A DNA stretch of 64,000 nt from Limonium bicolor (Eukaryota > Streptophyta > Magnoliopsida > Caryophyllales > Plumbaginaceae), in contig CM041776.1 in assembly GCA_023374045.1 (NCBI GenBank), positions 39,996,171-40,060,170 on the forward strand, given 5' to 3'. The translations under genes and the position numbers were made by a program. The first letter of the stretch is position 1. Each line of letters opens with the position of its first letter. This document shows positions 25,301 to 36,624 of the stretch, in pieces. The notes under the pieces are model-generated. The model searched no databases. It was given only the letters and a program-made list of their open reading frames with translations, and was not told the origin of the DNA.

Positions 25301-26422
25301 AATTCCTAACTATCTAACTCCTAACTTAAGTGAGTAAATTGGAATGAGTACAAGTCCGATATAGCTTCGGCCACGCGTGAGGATGCGGAGTCACAAGAGG
25401 TTGGCTGCAATTCCTGACTCTTAAACTGGTCCGCGGCCCAAATCCCTTAAATGGGTAGCATCCCGGATTGGTGAGTCAAGTAAATCCCGGAGGTGGGACG
25501 GTGTAGTCCCCAGGGCCGGAGGTCCCGACGACTTAACTTGAGTAAGAGTAAGAGTAAGTAAGTATGGATCCGTAAGTAAGTATGAGTATGAGTATGTATG
25601 TGTATGAAGTAACGAGTAAAAGAGTAATCTCCACCCGATTAACCCGGGTGGACCAATGAAGCTAACAAGAATTGTATATTGTGTATGTAATGAGTATGTG
25701 TATTTCGGAAGAAGGTAAGTATGTATTGGATGGTTTATTGTATTCCTTGTATGTAATGTAGTGTATGTATGTATGCCTTGCGTAAGTATTGTTGTATTGT
25801 GTATAAGAGCATGTATGCATGTATCTTTGAATGAAATCAACCGCATGTATTCGACCAAGTGGTCGGCGTACCCTCACTAGTACGCGGGGTATGCGGTTAT
25901 CATGCTCGGCGAAAGCTGACCCCTTCGGGGGACATTTTTTAGTGTGCAGGTACCCGAAGCGAATGTGGTCAAGGCACGAGACCGGTGACTACATTGGATA
26001 GTAGTAGCAGAATGTAGAGGTGTATTAACTAGCACACCCCTTGTATTTAGAAAGTAATGTAGTAGTGAGGAATGGGTAGTAAGTAGTCTCTTAGTGAGTA
26101 TGTATGAACTGGAAGAGGTATTATACTTGTATAAGGAACCTAGTAAACTCGGTATGTAGATTGTATTGTATGGTACTTGGAGTATTGTATTGAATGAAGA
26201 TTGTAGTAGTATTTGGTAAACGGAGAACGTATTGTAGACTTGTAGTACTCGGGATTCCGGTCCATCAGACCGATGCTGTATGTAGAAGTAGTAGCCTTGT
26301 TAGTCACGTGGGTGACTAACGGCTTTGTATCACCCATTGTATGTAAGTATATATCCGCTGCGTGTATCTGATATGTAAGGAGATTGGACGGTAAGCACTG
26401 TATTAATGGTAGGGGTGTTACA
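22332..26422 (+). repeat. L1 3' LTR
   Basis: Second copy of the L1 LTR, 28 bp longer than the first. Differences are mostly one- or two-base indels in short runs, with few substitutions. It carries the same GTAA series, hairpin array (24496-24675) and terminal hairpins, and is followed by the duplicated target ATGAT. Confidence 0.93.
24496..24675. repeat. Hairpin array in the L1 3' LTR
   Basis: Same three GGTCCGGGAC/GTCCCGGACC units as in the 5' LTR, all arms intact. Confidence 0.92.
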
Positions 26423-28330
26423 ATGATGTTATAGCAATCAAATACTGTCAATGAAGCCTCCTCCACCGTGTGCCTACACAAAGAAACAAGAAGAAGAATT
26501 AATATAAGAAAAGCAAGGAGAATTAGTCTAAGCAAAGTAATGAAATAAAATACAAAAAGAAGATCTAGCGTTTACAAGAATATAAACTAATGGAGCAGCC
26601 CATGTGCTGTCTATTAACTACCGATTCCTTGCAATTAAATGGGGGATTGATTGCTGTCTATCTAGCTAAATAATACACCACCTAACTGGCATGATCTATT
26701 GTCTAACATTGATCAAAAATCCATTGTCTTATACTAACTAGTGTGTCCGATTTATATACAAGAAAGACGGCTGATTACCTTATAAAATTCAAGCTAAATT
26801 GTCTACCTACCAAGCCATGATATGCGGTCTTCAATTATCACAAAAAACTGTAGCCTATACCCACATGTACTACCGTAAAAACACAAGGAGAATCAAGGAC
26901 AATCAATGTAGAAAATTCAAAAGAAAACACTTACCTGTGTCTACTCTTGTCTTCTAGTTTCAAGTGGCCAACAAAGCTCCATTATTTCCCTTCTAATCAA
27001 CCGATTTCTTGCAATCAATTAAGGACTTTAGTGAACCAATAATGAGAGCAATAAACTAAGAAAAGAATGCCTCATCAAATAAACAATAAACAAGCCAATA
27101 AAAATTTGAATTCACTTTCCATTGCCTTATTCATACGTGAGTTAGACTCATTCTTCCTTTGCCATTCTCCATGGCCGGTTGGTAAGGCTTCTCATCCTCT
27201 ATTTTCTTTCTTCATTTGCTAAGTTCATTCCTTAAGAGCTCCAAAGCTCCATTAATGGTGAATTAAGTTCTAACACCATTTCTATGTAAATTCCTAGTTA
27301 AATCTCCTAAGTTTTGAAGCAAGAAATCATCCTTAGAATCTTACAAGATTTCGCCAAGCATTAGTACTCCAAGGAGGTTCCTAAATTCAACAACAACACA
27401 AGGAACAACAAGATCAAGTTAAGGTATATTTTCATGTTGAAAAATCCTAAGTAATTACCTAAACCATTTTCGAAAATTTAGAACTTCTAAACCTATGTTC
27501 TCTTCATTATTTCATGAAGGAAACTTGGATCTACAATCATCACAAGGTGTATCAAAAATACCTTGATAAATTTCTAAGGTAAACTCTTGTAAAACTACTC
27601 CAAATCTTATTTATAAATTTTGTTAGAAGTGTAACAAATGGATCTCCTAAATATATACAAGGAGGCCGAATTCTCTACATCAATACAACTTTTGAGGAGC
27701 TTGGAATTCAAGGAGAAATCAAGTACAAGAATTGTCTTGATTTAAGGAGTAAGTTTATATAATTAAGGTTTATTAAGTTTAAGCTTGATTTAAGCTTCAA
27801 ACTTTGGTATAAAAATTATGTATAACCATTACATAAATTAAGGCCGAAAATATTGGGTTATATTGTCAAGAAAATAATTTATAACATATAAGGTAAGATT
27901 ATTACCTTAAGGTACAAATATGTGTCACAAAAATTAGTTAGGATGCATATAAATATAAACCGAATTATCTAAGGTTTATTTGTTCTATTTTTAGATTATA
28001 ATCATTCTAAGTCATTAGCATAATTTTTAGAAGTGTTATGTGGCTTGTATACATTTATATGTATTTATTATAAGGTTTAAATCATGTTTTAAAACTATAT
28101 GGTAAAGGAATATTAAAACCGAGAGCAAAGTATTGCATTTGATGATTTTTGAGATATATATAAGTTTATTAACTTATATTATAAATTATGGGAACATTAA
28201 AAATAGCTACAAGTATTTGAATGGCTAGTTTATAAAGTTATGTGGCTAAAATGTAAATTTTGAAAAGTTTGGTGTACAAATTATAATTGCCAAGAGTATA
28301 AGGAGTTATTTGGTAAATTTATGTTATAAT
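26423..28330 (+). repeat. B 3' LTR, segment 2
   Basis: Resumes after L1 with the duplicated ATGAT and runs to ATAAT (28326-28330), the L2 target. It has the transcript-leader look of the other giant LTRs, including GT sites at 27424, 27579 and 27749 spaced like the GTAA series of L1, L2 and L3. The rest is AT-rich with no coding signal. Confidence 0.75.
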
Positions 28331-31300
28331 TGAAATACCCCGTAATTAAAAACAGTGATTAATTAGGCTAATTATATTTTTAAAGGCTTAATCACACTTA
28401 AATAAATATGAGGGAACAAATCCCGAAGAAAACGGACCTTTAAAATGGGTTAAAAGCATAAACGAACCTTAAAGCGCGTTTTTCGAGGAAACCGGGAAAA
28501 CGTGACTTTAAGCGGGTCAAACAGACTCGTAACAGTTTTGGTCAACTAAATAGTCACTAATAAATATTAGTGGAGCTTTAGAACCAATAAAATTAATTAA
28601 ACGAGAAAATTCCGGAAAACGGGTACCGGTTAGTAAGAACTGTAACAACCGGGAAATTGTGGGGTGAGAATGCAAATAAACAAACTTGGTGTGTCCACTT
28701 TGCAAATAGAAATCAAAAATCTGAAGAGGAGTGTATAGGGGGACCGATTTTTCCTCCTCTCTCACACTCACATAACTATCTCTTATTTGCTAAAAGACAA
28801 ACCTATTAACTAAATCAAAAAGCAAAAACAAGACTCTCTCACCTCACTCCCCTCTTCCCCTCACGTACACACCCCTCTCTATTCTCTCTTTTCTCCCTTC
28901 TTCTTCTACCTTGCGACACCCATGGAGAAAGGAAGAAACCCACTCAACTTCCTCCTTCTCTCCTCTCTTTGAGCACTCAAACCTTCTCCAAATCCAATAA
29001 AAATTATACCATTGCAACCCCCTTGCAAAGGAGAACATTTTCATCCTTTCAAAAATCGAAAACAACCACTTTCATTTCGGTGGGTATTCTCCATTTGAAG
29101 ATTCAAGCCCACCATTAGAAGCACCTTCACCTCCTTATCATCTTGAGGTAAAAAGAAATTCGAAAATCCATTATTTCTAGCCCTTGTTTGCATTATAAGG
29201 AATTTCAGTTTTTGAACTCTTGGTCCTCCTTGTTCCAGCCGATTTTGGCTCTCTTGTTGGGCTAGGAATCTTGTTCTCTTGCTAGTCAAGAACTCCATTC
29301 ATCCATTGGAAGGTAATAATCTTTTCTAAAACCTAAAACCTAAATTCTAGGGTTAGTATAAAATGAATGCTAAATAATATTGTGTATGTGTTATGGGTTG
29401 TAGCACTTGGTGTGTGTGAACCCCATTGGGACCGAGAACAAAGGAGAAGAAAAGAAGAAGGGAAAAAAGAAAGAAAACTAGAAAGAACAAGGTAAAGTCT
29501 CTTACCTTGAACAAGTTTGGTATTAAGTTATGTAACAGTTTTTGGAGTAGTAAAACTAGTAATGAATTGAGTAGTGAGTGGTAAGTATATTGTAGTGTAA
29601 TGAGGAATGATGTTGTAACGGTTTTGGAGCTTTAAATGAGTTTTTAAAAGCTTGGGAAAACACTGGGTGTATGTGTATATGTGCAGGAATTTTAATGTGT
29701 GTAGTGGAGTTGAATTGTGTGTATAGTGTATTGAATAAACAGGTTGTGAATGAGCAATTTGGGAATTGAAATAGTATGTGGGCCAAGCTAAAAATATAGG
29801 GGAGACTATGTCAAATTTTGTGTAGGAATGAAAGGACTTAAGTGTTTAAGAAGAGGAAGTAACCTAGGTGATAACTAGGTGTATTTGAGGAGTGTTTTGT
29901 AGTTTGAAACAGATTTGGAAATGAGGTTGTAAATGGGATGAAACTAGAGTGTAAGGTAATGTATTTTGGATGCTAGGAATAGCATTAGTTGAGTGAGTCT
30001 TGGAGTGTAAGAGTTGAGGGAAAAATCTGTAGCATAATAGAAGAAACAAAATCTGTAGCATTAGTGTGAGGAAACTAGTATAAGTGCTGAAATGAAATGA
30101 GGAAAAATGTGTAAGTAAATGTAAGGGTTGAGTAGTAAGTTTGATGGATGAACCAAGGTGATTTAGAGGGTTTAATTAGTGCTAAATCATGTGGGGAAGT
30201 ATTGGTAAAGATTGGGGAAGCAATGGGTAAAGAATGCAACTGAAAACAGATTTTAAAACTGAAGTACTGGGCCGGACCGGACTTGCGACCGAACTTGCAA
30301 GGTCGGTCGAGCCCGGATTTACAAAGACGGGAAACCTTCTGGAATCGACCGACCTTGCGACCGGACTTGCAAGTTCGGTCGGACCAGAAAATTCTCCCGT
30401 CAGAAACCTTCTGGAATGGACCGAACTTGCGACCGGACTTGCAAGTTCGGCCGGCCAGAAAAATTCCCGTAATGCAAGCTACTGGAATGGACCGACCTTG
30501 CGACCTGACTTGCAAGGTCGGTCGGGCTAAAATTTTCAAATACGAAACTTACTGGAATGGACCGACCTTGGGACCGGACTTGCAAGGACGGTCGGCCCTG
30601 GAATTTTCACACGACGTAGCCTACTGGAATGGACCGGACTTGCAAGGTCGGTCGCAAGTCCGGTCGAGTAAAAAAAAATGTTTTAATTATATGATTATAG
30701 TAATCATATATACAGGTATATATGCCTATATACACATATGCATATATATGTAGTAATACACCATTAATGAAGTAGTAATGGTAAGAAAGTAAGTAAATGA
30801 GTAAGGAAGCAAGCTTAAGAAGTAATAAGGAAAAGAATGGTTTTATAACCAAGTATGAATGTAAAGGAGTAGTAAGTAAACATTGAGAATATCAATGAAG
30901 GAGTAAGTTAGATCAATAATAGACCATTGATCATACTACTTCATGTATGTATAGGAATCAAATAGTTGATCCTCGAAGGAGCCGGTAGTACGGATACAAC
31001 GGTGAACGGTATGATTTCTTCATGCCCTGTATCCTAACTTGGTTACCCCGATTTGTGTGCTTATGTGATCACCAATAAGATAAATGCACGAATCAGACTT
31101 ATATTGCAATTAACTGTGTTTGAACTATTTCGTTCTTGTTGAATCTTCTTGAACATTTAGTTTGTATAATTCATGAAATGTATGAATGGAAATGAAGTGT
31201 ATGTGTAAGTATGCGTACTTGTGTATTGTATGTATGTATGGAAAGTAAGTATGGACTTCTACTAATTCCTAACGATCTAACTCCTAACATGAGTAATGAG

Positions 31301-32369
31301 TAAAATGGAATGAGTAGAAGCCCGATATAGTTTCGGCCACACGTGAGGATTAGGAAACACAAGAGGTTGGATCCGAATCCTGGCTATAATCTTTTCCTTG
31401 GACCAATCCCCTTGAATGGGTAGCATCCTGGATTAGTGGGCCACCCTAAAGCCCGGTGGTGGGATGTAGTAATCCCTGCCCGGAGGTCATACCGACTTAA
31501 CTGGAAGTAAAGTATGTAAGACGTAAGTATTGTATTGTATTGGTCTTGACTATTGTAAGTCATTGACCCGGAGTAAAAGAGTACTGAACACCCGATTAAC
31601 CCGGGTGTGTAATGAGGCTAACAAGACCTTTGTATGTATTGGAGAATTGTATCTCCGTAATGCGGGAGTATGGGTAAGTATGAATGGTTGACTTGAATTG
31701 TCTTCCTTGTATGTAGTGTATGTATGTATGCTTGTGAAATGAATGTATTGAATTGTATTGTATAAAGCATGTATGTATGTATGAATGAAACGAACTGCAT
31801 GTACTCGACCAATTAGTTGGCGTACCCTCGCTAGCACGCGGGGTATGCAGTTATCATATGCAGCGTAAGCTGACCCCCTAGGGGGAATGTTTTTACTCCA
31901 CAAGTACCCGCGAGGCATGATGGTAGAGTAAGGACGGGATGTAATTCTTTTTGGTAGTTAGTAGAAGTGGAACGGTGTACCGAGTTGTACACGGCTAAGG
32001 CCTTTTGTGTAGCCGGTGTACTATGTGGTACACCTTTTTGGATAATGAATTCATAATTGGATAGTAAGGAGAGGATGTATAAACTCTTCATTTTGGGATG
32101 TAGCATTGAAATGTAATTCGTATAACTTGGATACTCGGTAATCAAATGTATGTTTAAGTATTCGGTATTGTAAAGTAAGTGGTATGTATGTGGATTATTC
32201 TAATCGTCAGACCGTTACTGTAAGTAGTAGTAGCCTTGTTAGTCTTGGATGGCTAACGGCGTTGTATCACCCGCCGGGAGTAAGTAAGTAAGCAAGTATT
32301 CCGCTGCGAGTAAGGTAAGTATGAGGATGATTAGAGGATAATGGAAGGATTAGCGGTTGGGGTGTTACA
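28331..32369 (+). repeat. L2: solo giant LTR (4039 bp)
   Basis: A single LTR from TGAAATACCCCG to GGGGTGTTACA with an exact 5-bp target duplication, ATAAT, at 28326-28330 and 32370-32374. No internal region is attached, so it is a solo LTR, the usual product of recombination between the two LTRs of one element. It is a relative of L1 and closer to L3. It carries GTAA sites at 29148, 29313 and 29492, a six-unit hairpin array and a CCCCCTAGGGGG hairpin near 31873-31884. Confidence 0.95.
30272..30668. repeat. Hairpin array in L2
   Basis: Six units start at about 30284, 30346, 30418, 30489, 30559 and 30630; the later five are spaced 70-72 bp. Arms are of the type CCGACCTTGC/GCAAGGTCGG or CCGAACTTGC/GCAAGTTCGG, often with a second palindromic ACTTGCAAGT core. 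The last unit is rearranged. Confidence 0.9.
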
Positions 32370-34917
32370 ATAATATAAGGTAGGAATTAATATTATGAAT
32401 TTTGGTGAATTTAAATAAGTGTTTAAGTGTTAAAATAACAATTTATAAAGTTTAGGGACTGTTTTGTAATTATTGAGAAGTTTGGAGAATAACCGAGAAT
32501 TACATATGATATTATGGGTATATTCTAGTATTAATTATGAAATTAAGTCTTGGTCAAAGTGTTGACCAAAAACTTTGGGTTAAATTGATTTATGACATAA
32601 AATATTAAGTTTATAAAAGTTTTAGGGTGAATATGTAATTTATGAAAGTATATATAAAAAATAAAAGTTAAGTGGGGCGGAAATATAAATTGAAAAAGAT
32701 ATGGGTTGTTTTGGTTATTTAAAATAATTTAATATTAAAACTATAATTTATAAGTTAATATGTAACTTATATAAAGTTTTGGGGTTAAAATGTGAATAAA
32801 GGAAGATATAAGTAAAAACCGAAAGTTAAGGGTTTATTTGTAATTTATTAAAGTTGGTATAATGAGATTGTAATTTAGGAAAATTAAGATGGATATTTGG
32901 TAAATTAAAAAAAGTAATGTGGTTAAATAATATTTACAAGATTAATGTGGATAATTAGTGAATTATAAAAGTTATAAGGTTATTTGACAATTTATAGAAG
33001 TTAATATAATTATTTTACAATTTCCGAAAACTAATATGGGTATTTAATAGATTATAAAAATATTTGGTTATTTGGTAAGTTGTAAAAGTTAATGGGTTCA
33101 AATTATGATTACCGGAAACTATATGTGGTTATTTAGTAATTCATAAAGTTGTTGGGTATAAAATATAAATACCGAATTAATAAGGTTGGTTTTGTAATTT
33201 AATAAGGAAATGAAGTAAAACTAGGTAATATAATGTATTATGGTATATTATGGAGTATAATATAAAGTTTATAAAATAATTGTGGTGATAATAAAAATGA
33301 CCAAGGGATATAATATAAAGAATAAGTGGAAACAATTATGAGTTTATAAATAAGGAAATAGAAATTTACCACAAGGTGGAAATTCATTATCACATGTGAA
33401 TATCACATATGAATATCACATAAAATAACGAACTATTGAACTACCTAGAACCACTGATAAATAACAGGGGGAAACTAAAGAACATACGAAGTTAGTATAC
33501 TACGTAAATAAACTCTACAGTGACAGTACTGTAATATTTAATGAATACTTATATTAATATTACCCGGTATTGAATGTTTAAATAACAGCGTACGGGAAGG
33601 AACTACTGAACAGGAACTTGTCAACTTAGCAGTTACTTGGTGAACGGTATGTTAATTGTGTGGTCTAAATGTCCTAAGGATTATCCTAAGGTCCAGACAT
33701 TACGTGCTTAATTGTTTAAGAGCGATATCTGTGATTTTATGTATATGATATTGTGTACTGTATTACCCAAACTGTTACGTTATATTTTATACGCGAACGT
33801 CTTATGACGGGAAGTTTATACATCTAAACTGGAACAAGACTAACTGACCTTTAGGTATTATTGAACCTAACTGATGGTCAACTGTTATAGTCTTAATTCA
33901 ATATTGGTTACTGTACCACTGACTAAAGGGCTAACTTATAAAGAGAGGAATCCAGACTGTTCCGACATTCTGGTTGCGCATTGTGATCACTACGAGAGAC
34001 TTCAATGGAGAGTCACTCAAGGAAATCCATCAACCACATTCGGGGATGGCGGAGGGCACTGTCGTTGGTGCACAGGTTCGACCGGATCGGTCAATTAACC
34101 AGGGCCTAGGGTCAACTGGTAACAGTTCCAATGGAACACAGGGGACTACTGTCCATTAATAAGTTATTAAGGGTTGTCTTGACATGACGCCTAAGGTGGA
34201 AATTAATTGGAAAAGGTTAAATGATTGGTTTAAAAGATAAGGCTCAGGTGGCCAACTAACAAGTACAGTTTAATACGCGTATCTTGTTTGGTGATTGTTA
34301 TGGATTATTAATGTGTGATTTTTGGTTATTGCTATGGATTATTGTTGTGAGGTTATTGGTGTCGTGTACTATTGTACACTGATGTTTACAGGTGAATTGT
34401 TAAGTGATTGTTAAATGTTTTCAGTTATTACTGTTATTATTGTAAACTGGTATTTCATGTAAAAAACCTAATATCAAGATGGCTAAAACGACTTAAGGAA
34501 TCTTGATGATTTCAGACTACATTTAGCATACCAGCATTTCGATTGCTGAGTCCTTCATTGGGCCAAACATTCCAGGTTATTGAAGAAGACTCAAGCCGGA
34601 GTGCGGGACTCGGGGGTAGCTGTTGTGTTTTTAGCAAACACCTTTGGTTTTATTTTGTATTGTATTAAAGAGGTTGATGTATTCAGTTAGTTGCTCATTT
34701 AGTTGGATTTTGTTTGTAATAATTAGAAGTGCTCAGTATCTGTTCATCACAGCGTGAGGGGTCGTATTGTTGGAAAGAGTAAGGATGCCTTGTTGCTCAC
34801 AAGGGTGAGTAACGGCGTGTAACACCAAGGTAGATAGTTTTATTTTTCGCTGCGAATTGTTATGTATTATGCTACGACATGCGACTTTATTACAGGTTTA
34901 GGAATAAGGGTGTTACA
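32370..34917 (+). repeat. B 3' LTR, segment 3 (LTR end)
   Basis: Resumes with the duplicated ATAAT. 32375-33450 is very AT-rich with no coding signal. The last 300 bp (34616-34917) match the 5' LTR remnant at 5535-5833 and end in GGGTGTTACA. The GCTCAC/GTGAGT hairpin is at about 34793-34813. Confidence 0.8.
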
Positions 34918-35937
34918 GGGAGGGCGGTATCCTTATCAGATCCCCACTTCCAAATATAACTTGTCTTCGGAGTCGTCGCCTAGAGTCGACATATAGATCG
35001 ATTTCTATTCGACGTGGGAGGAATTACTGAGATGGTGTGGTGTGATCTGCCTAAATCCCAAATAATTCAAACAAATATTTTTTATGTAAACCAATGGAGC
35101 TGATAACTCATTGGTTAGGGTTACTTTTGACCCGACAAGATAAACAATGAATTAAGGAGCGACCATTCTAATTAAAGAACGGTTGTCTTGTTTGAGATAA
35201 GATTTGAGGTAAGATTTAAGATAAGATACAACCGATTCTAATTAAAGAACGGTTTGTATATTGGGACTGAGGTAAGGAATAAGGTTTGGGTAAGATAAGT
35301 TTGGACAGAGATTAAGAGAAATAATAACTTAAGGAGTTAAATGATTAACTCACTTATTAAGGGAACGCTTTTAAGTCGTTCTATGTGTGTGAACTATATT
35401 TATTCATATGTGGCTTGTTGTTTATTGCACTTCTTACTTATGTCGTGTATCTAATCAACTTCATGCTATTGACAATTAGTCGTCGTAGCCCCGTTAGCTT
35501 GGGGGCTATAAGAGAATCAAACAAGAAAAGGTGCTGACCCCCTCGGGGGCAACTGTTTAAATTTTGCAGGTGAATGAAAGAAGACGACCGCCCTGAGAGT
35601 AGGATCGGGTAGATGTACTTCGGGTTGTTTTACTTTTGTTACACGAGTTGTGCATGTACACTCGTTTAGTAAATGGATGAGATGTTAGTATGAAGTATTA
35701 GGATATGAGATACTTGGATTAAGAACATGTATTTAGTTAAGATTTAAGTATACTAATGTTCAGTATATTCGGGTCCATCAGACCGTAGCTAGATCTTGAA
35801 GTATTTAGTATGCCTAGTTTGTCACGTAGGTGACTAACGGCGGTAACACCAACTGTTGTAGAAATTCCGCTGCAATGTTGATATGTGTGAATGGAGGTTT
35901 ATGAGATAAGTATGGATTTATGAGTTGGGATGTTACA
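34918..35937 (+). repeat. C: terminal part of another giant LTR
   Basis: It ends in TGTTACA at 35937 and shares the giant-LTR end modules: a CCCCCTCGGGGG hairpin (about 35538-35549) followed by TTTTGCAG, the GGTCCATCAGACCG block (35772-35785), a TGTCAC/GTGACTAAC hairpin (about 35820-35838) and TTCCGCTGC. Its left part is absent because B inserted at 34917/34918; the remainder should lie left of the window. C itself interrupts LINE1 just after the RPIALRNF motif. Confidence 0.75.
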
Positions 35938-36624
35938 AAATTACGAAGGGCGATCGGTCTGAATTTATCAATCTTGGTAGCTCCCACCATCTTTGGAATA
36001 AGAGTTATTAAGTAATCGTTCAAGGTGTCTGGGAGAGGATGGCCTCTAAGGATATTCAAAATTGCTTCAATACTCTGGTTACCAATGATGTGCCAAAAGG
36101 TGATGTAGAAATTACCATTGAAACCATTTGGACCAGGGGTTTTGATAGAGCCTAATTGTTTAACTGTAGATATGATTTCATCTTTGGAATAAGGTCTACC
36201 AAGCTCGATAACAAATCTTGAATTAAGGTGACCCTCCACTGCCGCAGTGAAGTCCCTATCAGCTTGAGGATGAGAAGAGGTGAACAAAGATTGGAAATAC
36301 TCCCTATAAATGGATTCAGTACTGTGCCGAGAGTATTGCATAGTTTTCCCTAGGCCCATTAGACCAAAAATCTCTTTTGATCTTTTAATCGATGAAGCCC
36401 TAGCATGAAAGTAACCCGTATTCTTGTCACCTTCTTTAATCCACTTATCCCTCGATCTTTGTTTCCACCAGATTTCTTCACGAAAGGCTAGCAACTCAAT
36501 TTCCAGGAGTAATCTCTTTCTATTATTAATAGCTCCTATGGAGGTATCACTAATAGAAATAATACCAAGTTCTTTCCTCTTGTTGTTGATCTTCCATTTG
36601 ATTTTAGAGATAGACCAATGCAAA
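35938..36624 (-). pseudogene. LINE1 reverse transcriptase, N-terminal part
   Basis: The minus strand encodes a typical plant L1 ORF2 segment: WWKQRSRDKWIKEGDKNTGYFH, the TPGPNGFNG-x-FY block, LPDTLNDYLITLIPK and KFRPIALRNF. (The first motif is given in two pieces, WWKQRSRDKWI and KEGDKNTGYFH, in the protein.) This is the linker and the first RT blocks of a non-LTR retrotransposon. The YADD core is missing because element C is inserted right after RPIALRNF. Its upstream continuation is at 50546-51403, across element D, and the reading frame is preserved at that junction. No function is expected. Confidence 0.87.

Larger units (their letters stand above)
12760..26422 (+). mobile_element. L1: non-coding giant-LTR retrotransposon (LARD-like)
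   Basis: The 13.66-kb element has 4063- and 4091-bp LTRs, a 5.5-kb internal region, a perfect initiator-Met primer site (16828-16839), a polypurine tract (22319-22330) and an exact target duplication ATGAT (12755-12759 and 26423-26427). No gag or pol motif is visible on either strand. This fits the large retrotransposon derivative (LARD) class, which is mobilised in trans. Shared blocks with B show it descends from the same chromovirus-like group. Near-identical LTRs indicate recent movement. Confidence 0.93.
5535..34917 (+). mobile_element. B: giant-LTR, gag-only gypsy (chromovirus-like) element with nested insertions
   Basis: The last 299 bp of the 5' LTR (5535-5833) match the end of the 3' LTR (34616-34917) at roughly 97% by eye. 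The internal region is 5834-11593. The 3' LTR starts at 11594 and runs to 34917 around two insertions, L1 and L2. With these and their duplicated targets removed, the 3' LTR is about 5.6 kb. The internal region keeps gag and the integrase tail but no visible protease, RT or RNase H. It resembles the class called TR-GAG, but with a decayed pol end still present. It was itself inserted in the LTR of element C. Confidence 0.82.

Noticed and set aside
30284..30668. CRISPR-like regular spacing of repeats
   Set aside because: Plant retrotransposon LTR context, imperfect palindromic units that vary, no cas genes; the same design appears in other LTRs.
30075..30753. ORFs of about 100-156 codons across the L2 hairpin array on both strands
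   Set aside because: They are repeats of the ~71-bp units translated in frame by chance; no protein family resemblance.
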